Assembly: GCA_007120915.1 (NCBI GenBank) | Contig: SKMT01000350.1 | Location: 1 to 18,570, forward strand | Source: Myxococcales bacterium | Lineage (GTDB): Bacteria > Myxococcota_A > Bradymonadia > Bradymonadales > Bradymonadaceae | Direction: 5' to 3' | DNA length: 18,570 nt | Part shown: piece by piece, positions 1 through 7,936 of the stretch | How positions within the stretch are numbered: the first letter of the stretch is position 1 | Layout: the number at the start of each line of letters is the position of its first letter | Notes under the pieces: generated by a model | Told to the model about the DNA's origin: nothing | Seen by the model: only the letters and a program-made list of their open reading frames with translations | Databases searched by the model: none | Program-made: the position numbers and the translations under genes

Positions 1-83
1 AGGCGGGGATGGACGATTATCTGGCCAAACCGGTCAGCGCCGAGGAGCTTTATGCGATGCTTCGCAAGCACGCCGGCAATTGA
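1..83 (+). CDS. C-terminal end of a response-regulator receiver (REC) domain protein, partial
   Basis: Only the last 26 codons are in the window; codons are in phase from position 3 and end at TGA 81-83. The translation reads AGMDDYLAKPVSAEELYAML and then a short basic tail. The pattern GMDDYLAKP is the classic end of a CheY-like receiver domain: the Lys-Pro pair at the end of beta-5 carries the invariant lysine that contacts the phosphoryl group, and alpha-5 follows. The protein stops right after alpha-5, so the receiver is its C-terminal domain. That fits a hybrid sensor histidine kinase or a stand-alone regulator, and the sequence shown cannot separate the two. It converges on the vapBC operon, with 53 bp between the stop codons and no clear terminator hairpin. 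Confidence 0.8.
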   Translation, partial: AGMDDYLAKPVSAEELYAMLRKHAGN

Positions 84-136
84 AACATCGACATCTGTCC
101 GTGTTCAGGGGGCCCGACCCAAAGGCAGGGCGAGCA

Positions 137-523
137 TTATGGAAGGCGCGAAATATCGGCGGTATCGAATCCCTTGTCGAAACTCAGGATGGAGTCAATT
201 TCCCGCAAGTCCATCACGGCGAGATGAAGGCAGTCTCGACCCGATAACTCCGGCTGACGACAGGCGATTTGATGGGCCTGCTGCACGTCATCATCGCGGA
301 TGGGATAGATACGTTCTACCAGTACGTCGAGGAAATCGAACGCATCTGCGATCGCTTCGCGTCGATCAATGGCAACGTAGCGGTGGATGATTTCCTGATA
401 GACCTCGGCACTGGTGACATAGCAGCGCCGAGGATTGCTGCGCAGAAATTGCTCGAGACGATCTCGGTTTGGGTGACGACGGCCGACGAGATACATCGGC
501 ACGTTGGAATCAACGAAGATCAC
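137..523 (-). CDS. vapC: PIN-domain ribonuclease toxin, VapC family
   Basis: A 128-residue PIN-domain protein, probably the RNase toxin of a VapBC pair. The acidic metal-binding residues expected in the family are all present: D5 in FVDSN at the N-terminus, E40 in TSAEVYQEI, D97 in SGRDCLHLAV and D116 in LSFDKGFD. The fold therefore looks intact and probably active. The start is taken as GTG at 523, which puts the hydrophobic beta-1 (IFVDSN) at residues 2-7 and has a GAG 7 nt upstream. Longer readings back to 691 run through antitoxin sequence in the wrong frame. The start lies inside the antitoxin gene (14-nt overlap), so translation is probably coupled. In such modules the toxin cleaves RNA (tRNA or rRNA in studied cases) until the antitoxin blocks it; the target here is unknown. 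Confidence 0.9.
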   Translation of the reverse strand: MIFVDSNVPMYLVGRRHPNRDRLEQFLRSNPRRCYVTSAEVYQEIIHRYVAIDRREAIADAFDFLDVLVERIYPIRDDDVQQAHQIACRQPELSGRDCLHLAVMDLREIDSILSFDKGFDTADISRLP

Positions 524-758
524 GACCACGCTCAATGTCGTCGAGGAGTTCGTCCATGTCGCCGGTGGGATGGTCGCACTGAAGCGCTTGATCCAGGGCA
601 GCGAGACGAGCTTTCGGGTCGACCGTTGGTTGTTGGCGAGCCGAGCGCCGAAGTGCCTGACGGACCCACTCGCTGAGCGACATACCCTCACGGGCGGCGC
701 GGCGTCGGTACCGCGCCAGTTCCGACTCGTCCATGATAACCTGTAATCGCTTACTCAT
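510..758 (-). CDS. vapB: Ribbon-helix-helix antitoxin, VapB-like
   Basis: An 82-residue protein. Residues 1-8 (MSKRLQVI) can form the DNA-contacting beta strand. Two helices follow, roughly 10-24 and 27-40, with the turn EGMSLSEWVRQAL typical of CopG/RHH proteins. The acidic C-terminus (GDMDELLDDIERG) is the part that usually wraps the toxin's active site. It is the first gene of the pair and overlaps vapC by 14 nt. ATG 758-756 sits inside a perfect palindrome and only 7 nt after a plausible -10 box, with no Shine-Dalgarno sequence, so the mRNA may be leaderless. RHH antitoxins normally repress their own operon as dimers bound to short palindromes, which fits this layout. The exact antitoxin family is not certain. 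Confidence 0.88.
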   Translation of the reverse strand: MSKRLQVIMDESELARYRRRAAREGMSLSEWVRQALRRSARQQPTVDPKARLAALDQALQCDHPTGDMDELLDDIERGRDLR

Positions 759-769
759 AGCTATGAGTA
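752..769. promoter_or_regulatory. Perfect 18-bp palindrome, probable VapB/VapBC operator
   Basis: TACTCATAG is followed immediately by its exact reverse complement CTATGAGTA, with no central spacer. The palindrome covers part of the promoter -10 box, the likely transcription start and the first codons of the antitoxin (ATG at 758-756). A bound RHH dimer here would block RNA polymerase directly. That it is the operator is an inference from position and symmetry. Confidence 0.7.
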
Positions 770-793
770 TGATTCCCGAATTTCGTGCGTCAA
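766..793 (-). promoter_or_regulatory. Sigma-70-type promoter of vapBC
   Basis: On the minus strand: TTGACG (-35, positions 793-788), 16-bp spacer, CATACT (-10, 771-766; 4 of 6 consensus). The -10 box ends 7 nt before the antitoxin ATG, so transcription would start at or next to the start codon. The -10 overlaps the palindrome at 752-769. Confidence 0.6.
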
Positions 794-828
794 GGTTTGT
801 GCGCCGGGCATGGGGCTGGTGGGATAAT

Positions 829-1860
829 CTACATCCCATGCCATCCAGCCGGGCGGACGGTGATCCAGAACGACATCTCAAGCTCGTCGGGCAGCTCACC
901 TGCGTCGTCGAATTCGTCGCCGTCGACGTCGAACCGCCAGCCGCGAAGAGCGCGTTCGTAGCAGTTGACCAGGTCGGCGGAGGCAAGCTCGGAGGAGGTC
1001 TTGTTGTGGACCGTGATATCGAGAAGTGAGGGCCGGTACTCGCCGTCGTCGCGCTGCCAGTGGCCGTGGACTTCGGTGGCGACGAAGTCAGTGGGCAACT
1101 CGTCGAGGGTGTCCGCAGCGCAGCGTTCGACATCGTCGAGATTGCCGAGCATCGCGGCGGCGACGGCTTCATCCAGTTCGGGCTCGCCGGTGCGCACCCG
1201 CTCGAGCAGCAACTGGGGATGAGCACGCTCGGTAGGTGGGGCACCGATGGTCTGGCCGACCATTTCGATGCGGTAGTTGATCTGAGAGGGCTCGTCAGCC
1301 TGCGCGGCGATGCGGGGGAATTCGTAGCGCCAGGCTCTCTCGAGCATACAACGCGCCTGAGCGGGCTCGATGCCGTCGGCGGAGCCATTTACAGCCTGGA
1401 CGATGCCGTTGTAGGAGAGATGAAGTTCCACATCGAGGATGCCCCCGCCGGGATAGGTGGTCGGCTCGAAGCAGTCGGCGATGGCCTCTTCGTCGGCTTC
1501 GATGGTCTGTTGGGCGTCGACATCGGCGGTCGCCCCCTCGGTGTGGGTGACCTGAAGCACCGGGATAAACTCCCACTCCACGTAGCCGGTGATGAACTCC
1601 AGCGGTTCCACCTCTTCGTCATTCTGCTCATCGGCCTGGTCTTGCTGCTCGATTTCGATGACCTGATTTTCGTCGATTTCGGCGACCTCCCCGTCGTCGT
1701 CTTCGTCGCCGTGGATGCGCAACACCCGCTCGTCACCGTCGTCTTCGATGGTGCCGGCGTCGGCTACTTGTTGGTCGAAGTCGTCAGAAGAGTGTTCGGC
1801 AGCAGCCGTGGTAGTGCCGGCCAACACCAGAACGACGCTCAAAAGGACTACTCGCCACAT
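829..1860 (-). CDS. Secreted acidic protein with two AgmX/PglI-like Cys-pair modules
   Basis: 343 residues. Residues 1-21 form a signal peptide (MWRVV, hydrophobic core, TTAAA ending near AEH). Residues 25-90 are very acidic and low in complexity, probably a disordered linker. Two related modules follow. In each, a Cys starts a helix, a strand pair carries an alternating hydrophobic pattern around a turn, and a second Cys lies in a helix ending in an aromatic-rich W-R-(Y/F)-x-F strand: C130/C171 with RAWRYEFP, and C247/C300 with RGWRFDV. This resembles the C-terminal domain of myxobacterial AgmX/PglI-type and TonB-like proteins, where each Cys pair probably forms a disulfide. Start ATG 1860 has GAGG 5 nt upstream. 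It lies downstream of the GT-C-like membrane protein (95-nt gap). Function unknown; probably periplasmic or surface exposed. Confidence 0.72.
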   Translation of the reverse strand: MWRVVLLSVVLVLAGTTTAAAEHSSDDFDQQVADAGTIEDDGDERVLRIHGDEDDDGEVAEIDENQVIEIEQQDQADEQNDEEVEPLEFITGYVEWEFIPVLQVTHTEGATADVDAQQTIEADEEAIADCFEPTTYPGGGILDVELHLSYNGIVQAVNGSADGIEPAQARCMLERAWRYEFPRIAAQADEPSQINYRIEMVGQTIGAPPTERAHPQLLLERVRTGEPELDEAVAAAMLGNLDDVERCAADTLDELPTDFVATEVHGHWQRDDGEYRPSLLDITVHNKTSSELASADLVNCYERALRGWRFDVDGDEFDDAGELPDELEMSFWITVRPAGWHGM

Positions 1861-1955
1861 GGGTACCTCGATGCAAAATTCAAAGGCGTAAGCGTTATCG
1901 CTCCGCCAGTGTTGAAATTAAACGCGGCGGTGAGATGGCAAATTCCTGCCGATGA

Positions 1956-3449
1956 CTACCGGTTCGGGTCGACGAGTACGAAGCAGCCGAAGCGCTCGTT
2001 GCGCTCTTCGCGCAGATCGTGCCACTCGGGGGCGTCGTCCAACTCCTGAACTGCCTCCGGGTAAAGCTGACGGTCAAGCACGGCGGCGTCGATGCCTTCG
2101 GACTGAAAGATGCCGCGTGCGACGGCGTCGCTGCGCACCAGTTCTGCGCGTTGGCGAAGGTCCTGGTCGACCAGGTGGCGATGATCGTCGAACAGCATCG
2201 CCCGAGGCTGTTCGGCGTCGAGCAGTTGAGCCAGCAAGAAACCGGCGTGGTCGGGGTGGTGAAACACCCGTGGTTCGCCGCGGGCGGCGCGCAGCTCTTC
2301 CGCGCAGCGAAGGGGCAACGCTTCGGATATGGTTCCCGTATGCGGTGGCGTATCCCGCAGATCGGAGTGGATTGTGTTCAGGATGGGGGCCCGGGTGTCG
2401 ACACCGGGCTGTACGACCACGGCAGCGGCGGTGACGACGATCAGCGCTGCCAGAAGTCGCCAGCCCGACGGGAACCCCCGGGCGTTGGAGAGTCGGTTAG
2501 TCAGCAGATCGGCGAACAGAAGCGTGGCAACTGTCAGGAACACGGCTGTTGTCGTCGGGGCGAACAATGCCATCGCGGCGGTGACGGCGAGCAGGATCGT
2601 TGTGATGAGCCGCGGTGGCTGATCCTGGCGCAGCCCGGCGCGCCACAACCAGCCGACCAACGCGGCGGTGATGATGGCGACGAGCGCCGAATCGACAGCG
2701 AGGGCGGGAGGGGAGAACAGCGACTGGAGTGTCTGAGGCCAGTAGGCGAGTGCGTAGGCAAACCCGAAGATGGTCGCCGGCACCGCGGCGGCGCAGGCGA
2801 ATGCAGCGGCGATGAGTTTACCACCCTCGTCGTTGCCCCGGCTGACGCGGATCAACTCGGCGGCGGTGACAATGCCGACGGCGGTGAGGCCAATGGCCAC
2901 GGAAACATCGAGGTTGACCACGGCGAGCACACCGAGCGGCAGTACCAGCGCGATCCAGAGCCGGTCGGCCTGTCGTATCAGCCTCCAGGCTGCGAGCACG
3001 GCAATCACCGCCACAGGTGCCGCCAATGCCTGAGGCTCCGTGGGGAGGAACCACACGAAGCCGGTGGTTGCCAAAGCGGCAGCGATCAGCGTGGGGGCCA
3101 ACTTCCCGGTACGCCGGGCGAGCGAGTAGGTGATCGCCGCCACACAGAAGGCCACCGCAAGGTTGCGGACCAGAAGCGACAGCTCTGCGCCGCCAAACTC
3201 ATCGAACACCGACAGCGCAACAGCGCCTAGCCAGGAGCCGTATACCCAGGGGGCTTCGGGGTCGACGGTGAACAGAAAGAGCTGCTGATCGGGTATGGCC
3301 TGCCAGGTGGAGATGAACTCACCGACGGCGGTGTGCCACCAGTACAGATCGGAGCGAAGCGGTTGCAGCCCGGCGATCAGTAGAGCGGTGGCGGCCATTA
3401 GAAGAGCGGTCAGCAGGGCGGTCCGAAGAGGGGGCTTGGGGATAGTCAT
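1956..3449 (-). CDS. Polytopic membrane protein, GT-C glycosyltransferase-like
   Basis: 497 residues with about ten hydrophobic segments, the first at 10-29 and others through about 360, then a soluble C-terminal part. The N-terminal loop carries LYWWHTAVGEF (D34, W37, W38, H39), then IPDQQLFLFT and PWVYGSWLG. This is the pattern of a widespread family of multi-span proteins (DLWWHLATG...IP..D.FSFT...PW....WL) usually grouped with GT-C lipid-linked-sugar glycosyltransferases. The C-terminal domain (HHPDHAGFLLAQL...AMLFDDHRHL) matches that family's usual ending, in which a pocket-lining D-x-R or D-x-H motif is common. Substrate and activity are unknown. The start at ATG 3449 has no clear Shine-Dalgarno sequence. 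It follows the ABC permease in the same direction, separated by a palindromic repeat, so it may be transcribed only partly with it. Confidence 0.6.
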   Translation of the reverse strand: MTIPKPPLRTALLTALLMAATALLIAGLQPLRSDLYWWHTAVGEFISTWQAIPDQQLFLFTVDPEAPWVYGSWLGAVALSVFDEFGGAELSLLVRNLAVAFCVAAITYSLARRTGKLAPTLIAAALATTGFVWFLPTEPQALAAPVAVIAVLAAWRLIRQADRLWIALVLPLGVLAVVNLDVSVAIGLTAVGIVTAAELIRVSRGNDEGGKLIAAAFACAAAVPATIFGFAYALAYWPQTLQSLFSPPALAVDSALVAIITAALVGWLWRAGLRQDQPPRLITTILLAVTAAMALFAPTTTAVFLTVATLLFADLLTNRLSNARGFPSGWRLLAALIVVTAAAVVVQPGVDTRAPILNTIHSDLRDTPPHTGTISEALPLRCAEELRAARGEPRVFHHPDHAGFLLAQLLDAEQPRAMLFDDHRHLVDQDLRQRAELVRSDAVARGIFQSEGIDAAVLDRQLYPEAVQELDDAPEWHDLREERNERFGCFVLVDPNR

Positions 3450-3481
3450 GGATTTGTGAAGTTGGAGAATGGCTGCGCTGT

Positions 3482-3540
3482 CCCCCCAACGACCTCACTG
3501 CGTTCGGCCACTTCCCCCCGGGGGGAAGACGTTTTGCAAC
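3482..3540. repeat. Dispersed palindromic repeat, copy 1
   Basis: A C-run, a GACCT...CTGCG...GGCCA core, then CTTCCCCCC/GGGGGGAAG (3511-3528), a perfect 18-bp palindrome, and a tail ending GCAAC. The same unit occurs twice at 8405-8526. Read on the minus strand it begins 6 nt after the permease stop codon. It could fold in the mRNA as a 3'-end hairpin, but it has no clean U-tract, so termination is only a possibility. Confidence 0.8.
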
Positions 3541-3546
3541 ATGACG

Positions 3547-5249
3547 TCAGAACTGCCGGTCCAGAAAATACGCGCCCAGCTTGAATACCACGGGGATGGT
3601 ACCTCCGGCGATCACCAGCCCCGAAACGGCGGCGAGCCAGGCGTACATTCCTGCCGGCCGTGACGCCATGTCGCCCAGGTGTACGGAGACCCTAAACCAC
3701 AGCGCGATGAGCACCAGCGTTCCGACGATGGTGACGATCATGTAGATGACGGCCCCGAAGCTCGACGCGATCTTGGCGGCGTTGGGCTTGTGAAATTGCG
3801 GGTACATCGCCCCCATCGCCACCGCCATCGCCGAGGCGACCAGCGAGATGATCAGCACCTGAACCGAGGAGATGATGGACATCACCAGGTCGATGCCCAC
3901 CAGCAGGTTGGACGACCAGATCAGAAATTGACCGACCAAAACCACCGGCAGCAGGCTGCCGAGCCACTTCCCGAGCAGGAATCGCTCCAGAGTGATCGGG
4001 GCCTGCAGTACCAGCCAGAAGGATTTGCCCTCAACGCTGACGGCGGGGAACAGAAACCGCCCGCACAGAGCGACGACCACGAAGGCGCAGGCGGCGAGGT
4101 TGAAGAACACCAGCCCCGCATCGCCGATGAGCGCTTCGTCGGCGGCGACCTCGAAGTATTTGAAGTTCACCAGGTAGATGACGATGATCGCCAGCACGAT
4201 CAACAGTTGAGACCACTGGCTGGCGTCGCGGGTGAACACGGCCTGATCTTTGCGCACCATCTGGCGCAGATCGCTGCCGCGGCCGCCACGGTTGCGCAAA
4301 TTCTCGATGCGGGTGGACAATTTCACGCCGGTTCGGCGGGTCTTCTCCATCATCCAGTTTCGCACCTGGACCATCAGCCCGCCCTGATGCTGGCCCTCCT
4401 GGGCGTTGGAATAGCCCCGGAAATACAGCGGGCGGTGCAGCCAGGCGGCGATGAAAAACAGCGCCACCGGGGTGGTGAACAGAAGCATCGCCGACCAGAA
4501 CACCGGCGCGTCCAACTCGAACAACAGGGGGGTGAGGATGTTCACCACCCAGTCGTTGGGCAGATACGAGAGGCTGGGCACCGTGAGCAGTTGCATCAGC
4601 TCACCGATGGAGTCGAAGGAGTCGGGGTTTAGAAGCCGCTCCGGCTCAAAGGAGCGGATCATCACGAACAGCGCCGTGAAGGCGACGAGCCCGAAAAACA
4701 GCGCGGCGTCGCGGGTGCGGTTGGCGGCGATGATGTTGGTGACCAGCAGCGCGAAGATCGTGGCCAGAGCGGTGGGGATGGCCACGAAGGGGATCAACAC
4801 CAGAATCAACAGCGGATAGAAGTACCAGTCGGCGTTCAGTTGCACACCGACGGCCAAAAACAGCGGCAGCCCGAACAGCGCCAGAATCCAGGACGACTGC
4901 ACCATTACTTCGACGAACCGCGAGGCGAACAGCTCGTCGGTGGGAATCGGCTTGGACATCAAGAATTTGAGGTCCTCGGCCAGATAGAACGTCGAAAACG
5001 CGCTTACGACGTTGGAAAACAAAAGCAGTGCAAAGAACACCAGCACCGTAATCGACAGCAGTTTGTGCACCAGAAGCTCACCGACCAGGTCGATTTCCAT
5101 CGCCCGGGTGGTCACGAATTCGCCGGCGCCGTACAACAGCCCGGCAAAGATCAGGCTCAGCACAGCGAAGGTAGGGATGCGCACTCGACCGTGCTGGGAG
5201 CGAAGCGCTCCCCGTGCTTCCCTCAGTTTTACGCCCAGCAGCTCGCGAA

Positions 5250-5253
<4 letters not shown>
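3547..5253 (-). CDS. ABC-2-type exporter permease
   Basis: 568 residues; the membrane half of the ABC transporter whose ATPase lies immediately upstream. Hydrophobic segments occur near residues 27-45, 62-85, 118-137, 143-175, 183-199 and about 250-280. A second hydrophobic half covers the last ~180 residues, giving roughly 12 spans. The segment YLAEDLKFLMSKPIPTDEL (about 90-108) matches the conserved loop of putative large ABC exporters, in which a D-L-x-x-L-x-x-x-P motif follows the second hydrophobic block. The start ATG 5253 overlaps the ATPase stop codon (ATGA), so the two are translationally coupled. An in-frame extension upstream to 5445 is arginine-rich shadow sequence of the ATPase gene. 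Substrate cannot be read from the sequence; the flanking transglutaminase-like gene suggests an envelope or peptide-related cargo. Confidence 0.85.
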
Positions 5254-6074
<821 letters not shown>

Positions 6075-6098
6075 CGTCGGTGCCGGGTTGAAAGAGGT

Positions 6099-7691
6099 TC
6101 AGCGCAACTGGAGGTGTTCGGTCAGCTCGGCGAGTGGCTGTGGGTCGAAGCGGTCGTTCAGATAAAGCTGTAGGTGGTTCGTTGAGGGGCGGGAGTCGAC
6201 GGCGGGGTCGAATTCGCCGAGGTGTTCGCCGTTGATATACAGCGCCAGCCAGACGTGAGGACGGAAGCGGTCGCCTTCCCAGACAGCGCCGTGTGCGAAG
6301 TGGGGGGTAACCCCCAGGGAGACAAAGGCGTCGGCGATGAGCGCGAGGCAGTCGGCGTAGGTTTGGAGGTCGTCGACGGGGCCAGCGGGCCATTCGCCGT
6401 CGGTGTCGAGAGGGGCGGTGCGGGCGTCGGCGCAGATGTCGGCGGCGGCGTCGGCCAGCGTCGCCGGGGAGATTGGAGGGCTTCTCTCACCGTCGAATTC
6501 GGCGCTCAGTTTGTCGACCAGTTCGGTCAGTGTCACAACGTCTTCGGGGTCGGCGACCGGTTCGTACGACGAGTTTTCGGGCGACTGGCCGGCGTGCCAC
6601 AGCGGGTTGTCGTCGCCCGTTTGAACCCGGGCGTTATCGCTGGTGTGGATAGCCACGTGCTGGCGGGGGGTCATCAACTGAAGGCGCGGCTCCTCGGGGA
6701 TGGAGGTGATTTCGACCTCCAGTGGTTCGGTGTCGTCCTCGTCACCGGTTGGGGCGCCGGGGGCGTCGGTGAGAAGTTCTTCGGCGTCGTCGACCGCCTC
6801 AAGCCGGTCGAGTTGGCCGCCGCCGAACCGCGAGACCACGGAGAGCAGATCCTCGGCGCTGATGTTGTCGACGAAGGGCGGGCTCTGATCGATGGCGTCT
6901 TCGAGCTTTTCGTTGAACTGTCGGTATTGTGACGGTCCGATTTCGTCGGGAATCCGGCGCACGACTACACTCATCGGCAGCGCCTGGAAGATGGGCATGC
7001 CCCGAGAGTCGACGAAAAGCCGCATGTCGAAGTGGCCCACGGACTGCACAAAGTCGTAGGACTCGTAGGGGCCCTCGTGGGTGTCGATGACCTCGCGGCC
7101 CTCGTAGGTGATCTCCAGGTCGGTGGGAGAGAGCGTCATCGGGTCGAGAAACTCTTCGCGAAACCGGTCGCCGGGCTCCAGATCGTCGGAGGCGATAATC
7201 TCGGGGATGGCGTGGCTGACGAGCCGGGGGCGCTTCTCGAGTTTGGCCAGGAAACGGTCGGAGGCTTCATCCAGCGTCAAGTCGACCTGGAAGGTGGGGC
7301 TGTCATCGTCGATGAACTGGCCGGTCAGATCGAGTCGGCGCCCGAAGGCTTCGATGGTCCCCGTCGCTGATCGAACCGTCAGTTCTTCGTCCAGGGTGGT
7401 CCGCGATTCAAAGCGAAACGCCTGCGAGTCGCCCATCAGCGCCAGCTCGGCGACGCCCTGCACCTCCACGAGCCAGCCGTCGAGAAGACGCGTGCGGTCC
7501 TCGCGCAACATCCCGACCTCCTCGTTGTCGCGGTACACCGCCATCCAGAGGGTGTCCTCGCGCAGATCGACGACCCCGTCGGTCAGCGGAATCCCCTCGA
7601 CATCGTCGTCGTCGGCCACCAGCACGAAGGCGGCGACGGCACCGATCCACAGTGCCACGAAGACGATGCCGACAATGTCGAAAACACGCAC
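6099..7691 (-). CDS. Membrane-anchored transglutaminase-like protein
   Basis: 530 residues. Residues 7-26 form an uncleaved anchor or signal segment, followed at once by DDDD, so the bulk should be periplasmic. Residues about 45-250 are a beta-rich region starting LWMAVYRDNEEVGM, a pattern that often precedes transglutaminase domains in similar bacterial proteins. A low-complexity acidic stretch (about 300-330) leads to a C-terminal transglutaminase-like fold. There C448 (YADCLAL), H479 (FRPHVWLALYI) and D495 (LGEFDPAV) line up as the Cys-His-Asp triad, so a catalytic or ligand-binding role is possible. The start is GTG 7691 with GAGG 8 nt upstream. It is first in the operon with the ABC exporter and is preceded by a good promoter. 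It could process or cross-link envelope peptides or proteins; this is inference. Confidence 0.75.
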   Translation of the reverse strand: MRVFDIVGIVFVALWIGAVAAFVLVADDDDVEGIPLTDGVVDLREDTLWMAVYRDNEEVGMLREDRTRLLDGWLVEVQGVAELALMGDSQAFRFESRTTLDEELTVRSATGTIEAFGRRLDLTGQFIDDDSPTFQVDLTLDEASDRFLAKLEKRPRLVSHAIPEIIASDDLEPGDRFREEFLDPMTLSPTDLEITYEGREVIDTHEGPYESYDFVQSVGHFDMRLFVDSRGMPIFQALPMSVVVRRIPDEIGPSQYRQFNEKLEDAIDQSPPFVDNISAEDLLSVVSRFGGGQLDRLEAVDDAEELLTDAPGAPTGDEDDTEPLEVEITSIPEEPRLQLMTPRQHVAIHTSDNARVQTGDDNPLWHAGQSPENSSYEPVADPEDVVTLTELVDKLSAEFDGERSPPISPATLADAAADICADARTAPLDTDGEWPAGPVDDLQTYADCLALIADAFVSLGVTPHFAHGAVWEGDRFRPHVWLALYINGEHLGEFDPAVDSRPSTNHLQLYLNDRFDPQPLAELTEHLQLR

Positions 7692-7732
7692 GCGGGATAC
7701 CTCATACGGCTCACAGGAGGTGATGCAGCCGA

Positions 7733-7761
7733 ATTGTAAGCTATCGCAACGGCGGCGGCAA
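7733..7761 (-). promoter_or_regulatory. Sigma-70-type promoter of the transglutaminase/ABC exporter operon
   Basis: On the minus strand: TTGCCG (-35, 7761-7756), 17-bp spacer, TACAAT (-10, 7738-7733; 5 of 6 consensus). It gives a leader of about 35 nt before GTG 7691. A purine-rich GGAGG on the plus strand at 7716-7720 is not in this transcript's sense. Confidence 0.6.
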
Positions 7762-7805
7762 TTTGCGCCGGAGATGCGCTGACAGGGACCGATGTGTAAG
7801 CAAAA

Positions 7806-7837
7806 GGAGATGTGGAGATGTGGGAGATGGGGGGATG
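7806..7837. repeat. Short degenerate purine-rich tandem repeat
   Basis: GGAGATG occurs three times at an 8-9 bp period (7806, 7814, 7823), followed by a decayed fourth copy GGGGATG at 7831. It lies in the divergent spacer (7692-7936) between the exporter operon and the 155-residue gene. Apart from the promoter at 7733-7761, nothing else was recognised in that spacer; TATAC at 7916-7920 has no matching -35. Confidence 0.55.
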
Positions 7838-7936
7838 GAAATCAGGGCTGTGGATCTTACGTCGGTTGCCCATCGAAGCCGTAGCGGGCATCATGGAGAC
7901 AGGCTGAATTGCGACTATACGTTGAGGTCGGTGGCT

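Noticed and set aside
84..136. Terminator between the receiver-domain gene and vapC
   Set aside because: No stem followed by a T-run could be found in the 53-bp gap; GGGGGCCC near 108-115 is too short to call.
524..691. Upstream extension of vapC to a 184-residue protein
   Set aside because: The extra residues are an out-of-frame reading of the antitoxin gene, and the PIN fold begins at IFVDSN.
1060..2049. Long plus-strand open frame opposite the secreted-protein gene and the GT-C-like gene end
   Set aside because: It crosses two minus-strand genes that have better start sites and recognisable features. Its translation has no domain and follows the mirror of GC-rich codon use.
7763..7936. 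58-residue extension of the 155-residue plus-strand gene
   Set aside because: Its composition differs sharply (Arg/Ser/Gly-rich), it overlaps the divergent promoter and repeat patch, and ATG 7937 has its own GAGG.
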